Shown: in pieces, positions 1-7,610 of the stretch
Position numbering within the stretch: position 1 is the first letter of the stretch
Layout of the letters: each line of letters begins with the position of its first letter
NCBI RefSeq assembly: GCF_000428145.1
Contig: NZ_ATZJ01000026.1
Location: 1-53,843, forward strand
DNA from: Chitinilyticum litopenaei DSM 21440
GTDB lineage: Bacteria; Pseudomonadota; Gammaproteobacteria; Burkholderiales; Chitinibacteraceae
Reading direction: 5' to 3'
Length of the DNA: 53,843 bases
Notes under the pieces: model-generated
Seen by the model: only the letters and a program-made list of their open reading frames with translations
Database searches by the model: none
What the model was told of the DNA's origin: nothing
Translations under genes and position numbers: made by a program

Positions 1-40
1 CTTTGTGAGCCGCCAAGCACACTTAAGAGGAGTATCAAAG

Positions 41-472
41 ATGGACGACTTCGAAAGCCTAAGCCACAGCCGCTGGGAGTGTAAATACCACGTGGTCTTC
101 ATTCCCAAGTGCCGCAGGAAGGTGCTGTACGTACAACTCAGGCAGCATCTCGGAGAAATTTTCCGGAAGCTGGCAGAGCAGAAGGAAAGCCGGGTGCTGG
201 AAGGGCATCTGATGCCGGATCATGTGCACATGCTGTTATCGATTCCACCGAAATTCGCGGTGTCGCAGGTAGTCGGGTACATGAAGGGCAAGAGTGCGAT
301 TCATCTTGCGCGGGTGTATGGGGAGCGCAAGCGTAATTTCGTCGGGCAACATTTCTGGGCCAGAGGCTACTTTGTCTCAACGGTGGGTCGTGATGAGACG
401 ATGATTCGGGAATACATCAAGAATCAGGAAAAAGAGGACCAGAGGCTGGAGCAGTTGCAGCTGTGGTCATAG
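41..472 (+). CDS. tnpA: IS200/IS605-family transposase TnpA (Y1 HUH single-strand transposase)
   Basis: TnpA cuts and rejoins single-stranded DNA at the element ends through a 5'-phosphotyrosine intermediate. The 143-residue protein has the family length. It carries the HUH metal-binding motif within MPDHVHMLLS and a C-terminal helix REYIKNQE that holds the catalytic tyrosine. The N-terminus SRWECKYHVVF is typical of IS200 enzymes. The reading frame is open from base 5 with a GTG, but the ATG at 41 follows an AGAGGAG ribosome site by about eight bases and is preferred. The gene looks intact. It lacks the features of REP-associated transposases, which are usually longer. Confidence 0.92.
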   Translation: MDDFESLSHSRWECKYHVVFIPKCRRKVLYVQLRQHLGEIFRKLAEQKESRVLEGHLMPDHVHMLLSIPPKFAVSQVVGYMKGKSAIHLARVYGERKRNFVGQHFWARGYFVSTVGRDETMIREYIKNQEKEDQRLEQLQLWS

Positions 473-477
473 GGCTT

Positions 478-572
478 GCCACCTTGGGTGGCATTTGATT
501 GGGGCGCGTTAGCGCCACCATTTAGCCGCTTTGAGCGGCTCACATTACGAAAGCCCCCGGCTTTGCCGGGGG
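478..572. other. Four consecutive hairpins at the IS200 right end
   Basis: Perfect or near-perfect stems lie at 478-492 (GCCACC/GGTGGC), 503-516 (GGCGC/GCGCC), 524-540 (AGCCGCT/AGCGGCT) and 554-572 (CCCCCGGC/GCCGGGGG). One of them probably is the right-end hairpin recognised by TnpA. The last could also stop transcription, although no clear T-run follows. Their function is inferred from position. Confidence 0.6.
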
Positions 573-656
573 ATTGTTACAACATCACAGGGCCGGATCA
601 ATAATCAGGTGCGGCTATGGCTTGGCTGCAGTGAACGGCATTCCAGCCCTGGCAAA

Positions 657-1037
657 TCAGCACGGACACTTGTTGACATTGCCCGCGCCGGGAAAGCGCG
701 CATCCAGACAATAGCGGTAAAACTCCTCGCGTGTGAACGGCGTGGCGCCCGGGTGCTGGCTGCGCATGTGATCAACGTAGTACTCGTAATCGTGGATGCC
801 CACCATCAGGCGGCAGGTCTGCACGACCTTTTTCGCTGTGTCTTTCAGATCGCTGAACCAGTCGGAGCCCAGACTGTAGCGCCGGAAATCTTCCGCACTC
901 ATCAGTACACCGTAGGGATTCGTTGCCCGCTGTTCGGCCACGTAGCGGTCATACGCATCCTGCAGTGCCTCGTCGCTGGCCGGAGCCACCCGCGTGCTGC
1001 GGGCGGACTCCGGGAGCAGGAAGCTCAGGTCAAGCAC
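657..1037 (-). CDS. ybdD: YbdD/YjiX-family (DUF466) CstA-associated small protein
   Basis: The C-terminal part matches the YbdD/YjiX family, whose genes follow cstA or btsT in many proteobacteria. Diagnostic stretches are RLMVGIHDYEYYVDHMRSQH, the TPFTREEF motif and a Cys-X-Cys end. The family is thought to assist the peptide/pyruvate transporter, but its biochemical role is unknown. The usual protein is about 65 residues; this frame gives 126 with a GTG start at 1037 that overlaps the cstA stop by eight bases and follows a GAGGG ribosome site. An ATG at 1058 and an internal ATG (MSAEDF) are alternatives. The extra N-terminal part of about 60 residues is unusual. The C-terminal cysteines are encoded by ordinary codons, with no sign of selenocysteine. 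Confidence 0.8.
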   Translation of the reverse strand: MLDLSFLLPESARSTRVAPASDEALQDAYDRYVAEQRATNPYGVLMSAEDFRRYSLGSDWFSDLKDTAKKVVQTCRLMVGIHDYEYYVDHMRSQHPGATPFTREEFYRYCLDARFPGAGNVNKCPC

Positions 1038-3096
1038 GGCTGCCCTCGGCAACGGCATCGGCGCCGATTTCGTGCACGGTCGGATGGGCGTGGGCCAGCG
1101 CCTTCCGGATGTGCACGATGGTGGCAATCAGCATGGTCACGGCCACCAGCATGAAGAAACCGCACAGCACCGCGTTGATCTGGTTATTGAAGACGATGCG
1201 TTCCATGTCGGCGATGCTCTTGGCCGGCGCCAGCAGCGTGCCCTCCTGAATCGCATTGCCGAAGCGTTTGGCCTGCGCGAGGAAGCCGATTTTCGGATTG
1301 TCATGGAAGATCTTCTGCCAGCCGGCTGTCATCGACGTGATAAACAACCAGGCGGTGGGCAGCAGCGTCACCCAGGCGTAGCGCTCCTTCTTCATCTTGA
1401 ACAGCACCACGGTACCCAGCAGCAGCGCCATCGCGGCGAGCATCTGGTTGCCGATACCGAACAGCGGCCACAGCGTGTTGATGCCGCCCAGCGGGTCGGT
1501 GACGCCCTGGTAGACAAAGAAGCCCCAGCCGGAGACCGCCACCGCGGTGCCGATCAGGTTGCCGGTCCAGGAATGACTTTTCGCCACGCCCGGAATCACC
1601 ACGCCGACGGTGTCCTGCACCATGAAGCGGCAAGCACGCGTGCCGGCATCGACCGCGGTGAGGATGAACAGCGCTTCGAACAGGATGGCGAAGTGGTACC
1701 AGAAGCCCATCATTGCGCGGCTGTTGAAGATGTCGGCGATGATGTGCGACATGCCCACGGCAAAGGTCGGCGCACCGCCGGCGCGCGACAGGATGGAATG
1801 CTCGCCGACGTCCTTGGCCATCTGGCTGAGCATTTCCGGCGTGACGACAAAGCCCCAGCCGTTGATCACCTGCGCGGCGCTTTCCACCGTCTTGCCGATC
1901 ACTGCGGCCGGCGCGTTCATCGCGAAATACACGCCCGGATCAAGCACCGACGCACAGATCAGCGCCATGATGGCGACAAACGATTCGCACAGCATCGAGC
2001 CATAGCCGATCACGCGCATATGGCTTTCCTTCTCGACCAGCTTCGGCGTGGTGCCGGACGACACCAGCGCGTGGAAACCGGAAATCGCGCCGCAGGCGAT
2101 GGTGATGAAGAGGAAGGGGAATAGCGAGCCCGAGAACACCGGGCCGCTGCCGTCGATGAACTGGGTGATCGCCGGCATCTTCATTTCCGGTGCGGCAAAC
2201 ACGATGCCGACGGCCAGGCCGGCAATTACGCCGATCTTCAGGAAGGTCGACAGATAGTCGCGCGGCGCCAGCAGCAGCCACACGGGCAGCACGGACGCGA
2301 TGAAACCGTAGATCACCAGCGCGATGGTCAGCTGCGGGCCGGTCATGGTGAAGAAGGGCCCCCAGGTCGGGCTGGCGGCGATGTTTTCGCCGTAGACGAT
2401 GGCGAGCATCATCAGCACGAAGCCGATAATCGAAATTTCACCGATGCGGCCCGGGCGGATGAAGCGCATGTAGACGCCCATGAACAGCGCAATGGGAATC
2501 GTCGCGGCAATCGAGAACACGCCCCACGGGCTTTCGGCCAGCGCCTTCACGACCACCAGCGCGAGTGCGGACAGGATGATCACCATCACGCCCAGCGCGC
2601 CCAGCATGACGATCACGCCGGCCACCGGCCCGAGTTCCTGCTTGGCCATTTCGCCCAGGCTGCGGCCATCGCGCCGGCTGGAGATGAACAGGATCAGGAA
2701 ATCCTGCACGGCGCCGGCCAGCATCACGCCGACCAGAATCCAGATCGTCCCCGGCAGGAAGCCCATCTGCGCGGCCAGAATCGGGCCGACCAAGGGGCCA
2801 GCGCCGGCAATCGCGGCGAAGTGATGGCCGAACAGCACCCACTTGTTGGTCGGCACATAGTCCAGACCATCGTTGCGGCGCACGGCCGGCGTGGCGCGGG
2901 TGTCGTCGAGCTCGAATACCTTTTCGGCGATGAATTTGGAATAGAAGCGGTAGGCAATCGAATAGCAGCTCACCGCCGCCAGCACCAGCCACACCGCATT
3001 GACATGCTCGCCGCGCGACAGCGCCAGCATGGCAAAGGAGAACGCACCGACCAGCGCCACCGCCAGCCACACGCCCCATTGCTTGATCGGGTTCAT
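1030..3096 (-). CDS. cstA: Carbon starvation protein A / pyruvate transporter (CstA/BtsT family)
   Basis: This is a multi-spanning inner-membrane transporter of 688 residues; E. coli CstA has 701 and BtsT 716. Characteristic segments include NDGLDYVPTNKWVLFGHHF, FAAIAGAGPLVGPILAAQ and FISSRRDGRSLGEMA near the N-terminus. CstA-family members import pyruvate and possibly peptides using the proton gradient. The ATG at 3096 follows a GAGG ribosome site. ybdD overlaps the 3' end and is co-transcribed. The nearby BtsS/BtsR-like pair and the BtsR-like boxes upstream suggest induction by extracellular pyruvate. Sequence alone does not separate CstA from BtsT; the neighbourhood favours a BtsT role. 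Confidence 0.95.
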   Translation of the reverse strand: MNPIKQWGVWLAVALVGAFSFAMLALSRGEHVNAVWLVLAAVSCYSIAYRFYSKFIAEKVFELDDTRATPAVRRNDGLDYVPTNKWVLFGHHFAAIAGAGPLVGPILAAQMGFLPGTIWILVGVMLAGAVQDFLILFISSRRDGRSLGEMAKQELGPVAGVIVMLGALGVMVIILSALALVVVKALAESPWGVFSIAATIPIALFMGVYMRFIRPGRIGEISIIGFVLMMLAIVYGENIAASPTWGPFFTMTGPQLTIALVIYGFIASVLPVWLLLAPRDYLSTFLKIGVIAGLAVGIVFAAPEMKMPAITQFIDGSGPVFSGSLFPFLFITIACGAISGFHALVSSGTTPKLVEKESHMRVIGYGSMLCESFVAIMALICASVLDPGVYFAMNAPAAVIGKTVESAAQVINGWGFVVTPEMLSQMAKDVGEHSILSRAGGAPTFAVGMSHIIADIFNSRAMMGFWYHFAILFEALFILTAVDAGTRACRFMVQDTVGVVIPGVAKSHSWTGNLIGTAVAVSGWGFFVYQGVTDPLGGINTLWPLFGIGNQMLAAMALLLGTVVLFKMKKERYAWVTLLPTAWLFITSMTAGWQKIFHDNPKIGFLAQAKRFGNAIQEGTLLAPAKSIADMERIVFNNQINAVLCGFFMLVAVTMLIATIVHIRKALAHAHPTVHEIGADAVAEGSRA

Positions 3097-3132
3097 GGCA
3101 AACCTCGTTAGGGATTGATAACGGGGTAATGC

Positions 3133-3218
3133 TAAGCGGCTGGTCTTGGCAAGCGCGGGTGCATGCCGGTGAGCGGCGCTCTGGCGTGGCGAGCGGTGCG
3201 GAAAACGCCCCGAGCGGT
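3133..3218 (-). promoter_or_regulatory. Candidate BtsR-binding boxes upstream of cstA
   Basis: Four copies of an eight-base word lie between cstA and the DUF2059 gene: TAAGCGGC (3133-3140), TGAGCGGC (3170-3177), CGAGCGGT (3190-3197) and CGAGCGGT (3211-3218). The last two are identical and separated by exactly 13 bases. On the cstA strand they read ACCGCTCG-N13-ACCGCTCG. As I recall, the E. coli BtsR site is ACC(G/A)CT(C/T)A-N13-ACC(G/A)CT(C/T)A, so each box differs only at the last base. The boxes are seen directly; BtsR binding is inferred. Confidence 0.65.
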
Positions 3219-3298
3219 TGCCGCAGTGCGGGGATGATGCTGGGAAGTTCAGTCTGAATCTGAAATAATTACGCGATTTTTACTTATTGGTAACGTGT

Positions 3299-3787
3299 AT
3301 GAAAAAATTGACCCTGTCCCTGCTTCTGGCTGCTGCGGTACTGGCTGTGCCGGTTTACGCCGCAGAGCCCGACTCACGGCAAAAGGCGACCGAGCTGATC
3401 GAGATGCTCGACATGCGCCGTCTGATGGATGCCGCGCTGGAAGATTCTATGCAAAGCGGCCTGGCAAGCAATCCGGAAATGGCGCCCTTTGTGCCGGTGA
3501 TCCGCGAGTTTCTGGCCAGGCACATGAGCTATGACAGCCTGCAGCCGGAGCTGGTCAGCCTCTATGCCGACAATTTCACGGCCAGCGAGCTGGATGCCGT
3601 GCTCGACTTCTATCGCAGCCCGATCGGGAAAAAGGTCATCGAGCGCATGCCGGCCTTGATGAAGGCTGGCTCCGACATTGCCAACAAGCGTGTTGCCGCG
3701 CATATGCCGGAATTGATGGCGGCGCTGCGCGAAGCGCGCAAGAAGAACGATGCACAGGCCGCGCCGGCCGAGGCGACACCGGACTAA
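3299..3787 (+). CDS. Exported DUF2059-domain protein
   Basis: The 162-residue protein starts with a clear signal peptide, MKKLTLSLLLAAAVLAVPVYA, with cleavage expected after the AxA-like VYA. The rest is helical and matches DUF2059, with the usual pattern of a loosely conserved N-terminal helix pair followed by LDFYRSPIGKKVIERMPAL. The DUF2059 function is not established; it is periplasmic here. The ATG at 3299 is chosen because the signal peptide begins there; the frame is open from a TTG at 3287. The gene diverges from cstA and shares its upstream region with the BtsR-like boxes, so shared control is possible. It converges on btsR. Confidence 0.85.
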   Translation: MKKLTLSLLLAAAVLAVPVYAAEPDSRQKATELIEMLDMRRLMDAALEDSMQSGLASNPEMAPFVPVIREFLARHMSYDSLQPELVSLYADNFTASELDAVLDFYRSPIGKKVIERMPALMKAGSDIANKRVAAHMPELMAALREARKKNDAQAAPAEATPD

Positions 3788-3909
3788 GTGCGCCGCCGCC
3801 GTGCTTGCCTGGGGTTTTGCTGCGGAATCTGGTCGAGTGGTTGGCGACAGGCGTGGCGGCGATGTGCCGGGTATTGCCCTGTAGCCAAATGGCTTGAATG
3901 GTTGGCCGG

Positions 3910-4629
3910 CTATACCCCAAGGGCATCCTTCAGCGGCTTGAGAAAGCGCCGGCTTACCGGCACGCAGCGGCCGTGGCGTGTGAGCAGCTCGGCGCCGCCG
4001 CCGTCGACGAGCCTGATTTCGGCGATGGCCTGCGGGTTGACCAGGTGCTGGCGGTGGCAGCGCAACAGCGGCGTGCGCTCTTCCAGGGTTTTCAGCGTCA
4101 GCTCGGTGAAGTGCTCGTTGCCGGATGTGTCGACGAGGTAAATCCCCGACAGCCTGGCCGTCACCGATTCGACGTCGGCCAGCGGCAGCAGCACGATGCG
4201 GTTATGCCCGTGGCAGGGCAGCTGCTGCAAGGGCTGCAATTCGATCAGCGGCCGGTAGTCGGGAACCGCGGATGACTGCGCGCGGCGCAGGCGCGCCAGC
4301 GTTCGGGCCAGGCGCTCGGGCTCGACAGGCTTGAGCAGATAATCGAAGGCGTGCGCGTCGAACGCGCGGATCGCGTGTTCGTCGAAGGCGGTGACAAAAA
4401 CGATGCGCGGCATGTGTTCGGGGTCGAACATGCTGACGAGCTCGATCCCGGTGATCTTCGGCATCTGGATGTCGAGGAAGATCACGTCCGGGTTCAGCCG
4501 GTTGATCAGCTGCATGCCCTCGATGGCGTTGCCGGCCTCGGCGGCAATCGTGACATCCGGGTGGGCGGCCAGCAGGGCGCGCAGCTCGGCGCGCGCCAGC
4601 GGTTCGTCGTCAACCAGCAGGGCTTGCAT
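3910..4629 (-). CDS. btsR: LytTR-family response regulator, BtsR (YehT) orthologue
   Basis: The protein has 239 residues, the same length as E. coli BtsR as I recall it. Residues 1-115 are a receiver domain with the acidic pair D7/D8, phosphoacceptor D53 in FLDIQMP and the lysine of LLKPV. Residues about 135-239 are a LytTR DNA-binding domain that includes FTELTLKTLEERTPLLRCHR and VPVSRRFLKPLK. These stretches are nearly the same as in E. coli BtsR. The ATG at 4629 lies inside the 3' end of btsS (20-base overlap), so translation is coupled. Its probable target is the cstA promoter, where matching direct repeats are seen. Confidence 0.93.
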   Translation of the reverse strand: MQALLVDDEPLARAELRALLAAHPDVTIAAEAGNAIEGMQLINRLNPDVIFLDIQMPKITGIELVSMFDPEHMPRIVFVTAFDEHAIRAFDAHAFDYLLKPVEPERLARTLARLRRAQSSAVPDYRPLIELQPLQQLPCHGHNRIVLLPLADVESVTARLSGIYLVDTSGNEHFTELTLKTLEERTPLLRCHRQHLVNPQAIAEIRLVDGGGAELLTRHGRCVPVSRRFLKPLKDALGV

Positions 4630-6325
4630 GGGCGGTCTCCTCGCTCAGCGGCAGGGTCAGCGTGATGCGGGTATAGCGCTCGGTTTCGCTGGCGACGAGC
4701 AGGCCGAACCCGGGGCCGAAGCGCGCCTTCAGGCGCTTGTCGACCAGCCCCATGCCCATGCCGTCGCTCGCCTGGCGCGCGGTGAACAGGCCGGCATTGT
4801 CCTCGACATGCACGAGCAGCGTATCCGCCTGCTTGCCCGGCTCGGCAAACAGGCGGATGTGGCCGGTGCCCAAGAGGTGCGCCGTGCCGTGCTTGATGGC
4901 GTTTTCCACCAGCGGCTGCAGCGAAAAGGCCGGCAGGCGTACCTGGGCGTAGATGTAGGGCAGGTCGATGTCGACCTTGAGGCGCTCGCCAAAGCGCGCC
5001 AGCTCGATTTGCAGATAGGCGTTCACATGGTCGATTTCGTCGGCCAGCGTCACCGTTTCCTCGGGGCGCTTGAGGTTCTTGCGGAAAAAGGTCGACAGGT
5101 GCTGCACCAGCCCGCGCGCGCGGTCGGGGTCGAGGCGGATCACGGCGTTGATGGTGTTGAGCGCGTTAAAGAGGAAATGCGGGTTGACCTGCGCATGCAG
5201 CAGCTTGATCTCGCTTTGCGCCAGCAGCGCGCGCTGTGCGTCGATGCGCCCGGTGAGGATCTGGCGCGACAGCAGCCTGGCGATGCCTTCGCCCAGCGTG
5301 CGGTTCAGCCGCGCAAAAAGCCGTCCCTTGGGTTCGTAGAGCTTGATCGTGCCGATCACCTGGTCGTCGGCATCCTGCAGCGGAATCACCAGCGTCGAGC
5401 CCAGCCGGCATTCGGGATGGATCGAGCAGGTATAGGCCACCTCGTTGCCGTCGGCATGGACAACGCGATTGTCGCGAATGGCCTCCAGCGTGTGCGGCGA
5501 GGCAATCAGCGTGCCCGGCAGATGGTGGTCGGCGCCGGTGCCGGTAAAGGCCAGAAGCTTGTCTCGGTCGGTGATCGCCACCGCGCCGACGCCGGTTTCC
5601 TCGTAAATGATGCGTGCCACCTTCAGCGAATTGGCCTCGTTGAAACCGGCGCGCAGCAGGCCTTCGGTGCGCGCGGCAATGCGCAGCGCGTGCGCCGAAA
5701 AGGCGTTCGAGTATTTTTCCAGCATGGCGCGGCGGTCGAGCAGCAGGCGCATGAACATCGCCGCGCCAATGCTGTTGGCGGTGAGCATCGGCAGCGCCAC
5801 GCTGTCCACCACGGCGAAGGCGGTGGCATACGGCCGGGTGACGGCCAGGATGATCAGCATCTGCAGGATTTCCGCCGCCAGCGCCACCACGCCGACCAGC
5901 AGCGGCTGGAACAGCAGGTCGACACGGCCGCGGCGGATCAGCGCGCGGTGGATCAGCCCGCCCAAGAGTCCCTCGGCAATGGTCGAAATCATGCAGGCCA
6001 GGTCGGTGGGGCCGCCCAGGCTGTAGCGATGCAGGCCGCCGGTGAGGCCGACGGCCAGCCCGACCGATGGCCCGCCCAAGAGGCCGCCGAGCACGGCGCC
6101 AATCGCGCGGATATTGGCAATCGATTCGCCGACCTTCAGGCCCAGATAGGTGCCGAGAATGCAGAAGGCCGAAAAGGCCACATAGCAGGTCAGCTTGTGC
6201 GGCAGGCGGATGGTCACCTGCATCAGCGGCGTGAACAGCGGTGTCTTGGACAGCAGCCAGGCAATGACCAGGAACACGCAGGTTTGCTGCAGCAGCTGGC
6301 TTACCAGCAGAATTTGCTCGGACAC
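4610..6325 (-). CDS. btsS: LytS-type sensor histidine kinase, BtsS (YehU) orthologue
   Basis: BtsS is an inner-membrane kinase that senses extracellular pyruvate in E. coli. The 571-residue protein starts with a 5TM-LYT membrane domain (QQTCVFLVIAWLLSKTPLF, then RAIGAVLGGLLGGPSVGLAV). A GAF domain follows, with ITDRDKLLAFTGTGADHHLP. The C-terminal kinase has the phosphoacceptor H383 in QVNPHFLFNALNTI and an ATP-binding N-box VENAIKHG. The start is the GTG at 6325, placed six bases after a strong GGAGAGGAG ribosome site. It begins just where E. coli BtsS begins. Upstream in-frame codons give a low-complexity stretch and are rejected. The gene forms an operon with btsR. Confidence 0.93.
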   Translation of the reverse strand: MSEQILLVSQLLQQTCVFLVIAWLLSKTPLFTPLMQVTIRLPHKLTCYVAFSAFCILGTYLGLKVGESIANIRAIGAVLGGLLGGPSVGLAVGLTGGLHRYSLGGPTDLACMISTIAEGLLGGLIHRALIRRGRVDLLFQPLLVGVVALAAEILQMLIILAVTRPYATAFAVVDSVALPMLTANSIGAAMFMRLLLDRRAMLEKYSNAFSAHALRIAARTEGLLRAGFNEANSLKVARIIYEETGVGAVAITDRDKLLAFTGTGADHHLPGTLIASPHTLEAIRDNRVVHADGNEVAYTCSIHPECRLGSTLVIPLQDADDQVIGTIKLYEPKGRLFARLNRTLGEGIARLLSRQILTGRIDAQRALLAQSEIKLLHAQVNPHFLFNALNTINAVIRLDPDRARGLVQHLSTFFRKNLKRPEETVTLADEIDHVNAYLQIELARFGERLKVDIDLPYIYAQVRLPAFSLQPLVENAIKHGTAHLLGTGHIRLFAEPGKQADTLLVHVEDNAGLFTARQASDGMGMGLVDKRLKARFGPGFGLLVASETERYTRITLTLPLSEETAHASPAG

Positions 6326-6546
6326 GATGCGCTCCTCTCCCGGCCATTCCGCGCGGCCGGATGGTGCCGGCGCGGTCGCAGCAGGTATACCGCAGGCGGC
6401 AGGCGACGGCCATGCAGGTTTGTCCCTATCCGCCTGGCCGGCGCCACCAAAGCCTTGCGTTTGCACGGGTGTGTGCCCGTTTAGGCTTGGGTGTGTCGAG
6501 CAAGCCCATGCTTGCAATTGGTTATGTAGCTATGGGTCTGGCGGTA

Positions 6547-7515
6547 TCAGTGTGGCAGCAGAAAGTGCGGCAGGGCGATCAGTGCGACGCCGGCCAGAAT
6601 CAGCAGCACCTGCTGGGCGGTGTCACGCAGCTGCGGACGCTTGTGCAGGCCGGGGATCAGGTCGGCGATGGCGACGTAGATCATGCTCGCGGCGCCGATG
6701 GCCAGCAGATAGGGCTGCAGGTGTTCGACAAAGTGCAGCGACCACCAGGCCAGCAGGGCGCCGGCCAGTGCGGCCAGTGAGGACAGCAGGTTGAACAGCA
6801 GCGCGCGCGCCTTGCTGTAACCCGAGTGCAGCAGCACGATGAAATCGCCGACTTCCTGCGGGATTTCGTGCGCGATGATGGCCGCCGCCGTGGCAATGCC
6901 GACCGAGGTGTCGGTCATGAAAGCGGCGGCGATCAGCGCGCCGTCGAGGAAGTTGTGGAAGGTATCGCCGACGATGATCATCACCCCGGCGCGGCCGTGC
7001 CCATGGTCGTGGCCATGACCGTGGCTGTGTTCGTGTGGCTCGAGCTCCTCGCATTGCTCGTGGTGGCAATGCCGCCAGATCACCAGCTTTTCCAGGATGA
7101 AAAACGCCAGGATGCCGGCCAGCAGCGTCATCGAAATCGCGGCGGCCGAGGGGCGTTCGCTGGCGGCTTCGCCTGAGTGCGGCGCGTGCTCGGCGACTGG
7201 CGCTGCGGCGGGTGTTTCTGCCGCGTGCTCGTGCTCATGCCCGTCGTGCTCGTGCTCATGGTTGTCATGGGCCGCGGCGGGCGCCGAAGCCGGTGCCAGT
7301 GTTGCATGCGCTGCCGACGCTTCGGCATGGTCGTGCTCGCCAAAGGCGTGCGGCAGGATTTCCAGGAAGGCCGCGGCCAGCAGCGCGCCGACGGCAAAGC
7401 TGACCAGCTTCGGAATCCAGCTCGGCCGTGCCGAGTAGGCCAGCAGCGCGGCGGTGACCACGCTCAGCAGGCTGCCGGCGAGGGTGACGAAGACGATCCA
7501 GCTTAAGGTTGACAT
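6547..7515 (-). CDS. ZIP-family divalent metal transporter with His-rich loops
   Basis: The protein is a 322-residue inner-membrane transporter of the ZIP family, which moves zinc and related metals into the cytoplasm. It has about eight predicted membrane segments. The metal-translocating helices are recognised by HNFLDGALIAAAF and HEIPQEVGDFIVLLHSGYS. Two long histidine-rich loops, one in residues 60-110 (HDNHEHEHDGHEHEHA) and one around 165-175 (HSHGHGHDHGHG), probably bind metal. The closest types are GufA-like and ZupT-like or LIV-1-like ZIPs; the exact substrate cannot be read from sequence. It has the same orientation as btsSR but lies 221 bases upstream, and no regulator sits next to it. 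Confidence 0.9.
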   Translation of the reverse strand: MSTLSWIVFVTLAGSLLSVVTAALLAYSARPSWIPKLVSFAVGALLAAAFLEILPHAFGEHDHAEASAAHATLAPASAPAAAHDNHEHEHDGHEHEHAAETPAAAPVAEHAPHSGEAASERPSAAAISMTLLAGILAFFILEKLVIWRHCHHEQCEELEPHEHSHGHGHDHGHGRAGVMIIVGDTFHNFLDGALIAAAFMTDTSVGIATAAAIIAHEIPQEVGDFIVLLHSGYSKARALLFNLLSSLAALAGALLAWWSLHFVEHLQPYLLAIGAASMIYVAIADLIPGLHKRPQLRDTAQQVLLILAGVALIALPHFLLPH

Positions 7516-7610
7516 GGCAATTTGATGGTCAGCGACGGGGAGGGGCGAAGTTTACCGCAAAATGCAACTTGGTGGCGTTTGACGGTGTTTCAGGCTGGGT
7601 GGCCGCGTGG

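Larger units (their letters stand above)
1..573 (+). mobile_element. IS200/IS605-family element, left end outside window
   Basis: The element has one transposase gene followed by a run of short hairpins, as expected for the right end of an IS200-type element, which lacks terminal inverted repeats. The left end with its subterminal hairpin lies before base 1, so the element cannot be closed here. The right boundary is placed at the last hairpin and is approximate. No TnpB gene is present between the transposase and ybdD, so this is the IS200 (tnpA-only) layout. Confidence 0.75.

Noticed and set aside
657..700. YbdD C-terminus as a selenoprotein
   Set aside because: The Cys-X-Cys end is encoded by normal codons, and no in-frame TGA before the stop with a SECIS-like hairpin is seen.
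4391..6484. Open frame of 697 codons on the plus strand
   Set aside because: It is antisense to btsS/btsR, has no family features and reflects high GC at third positions.
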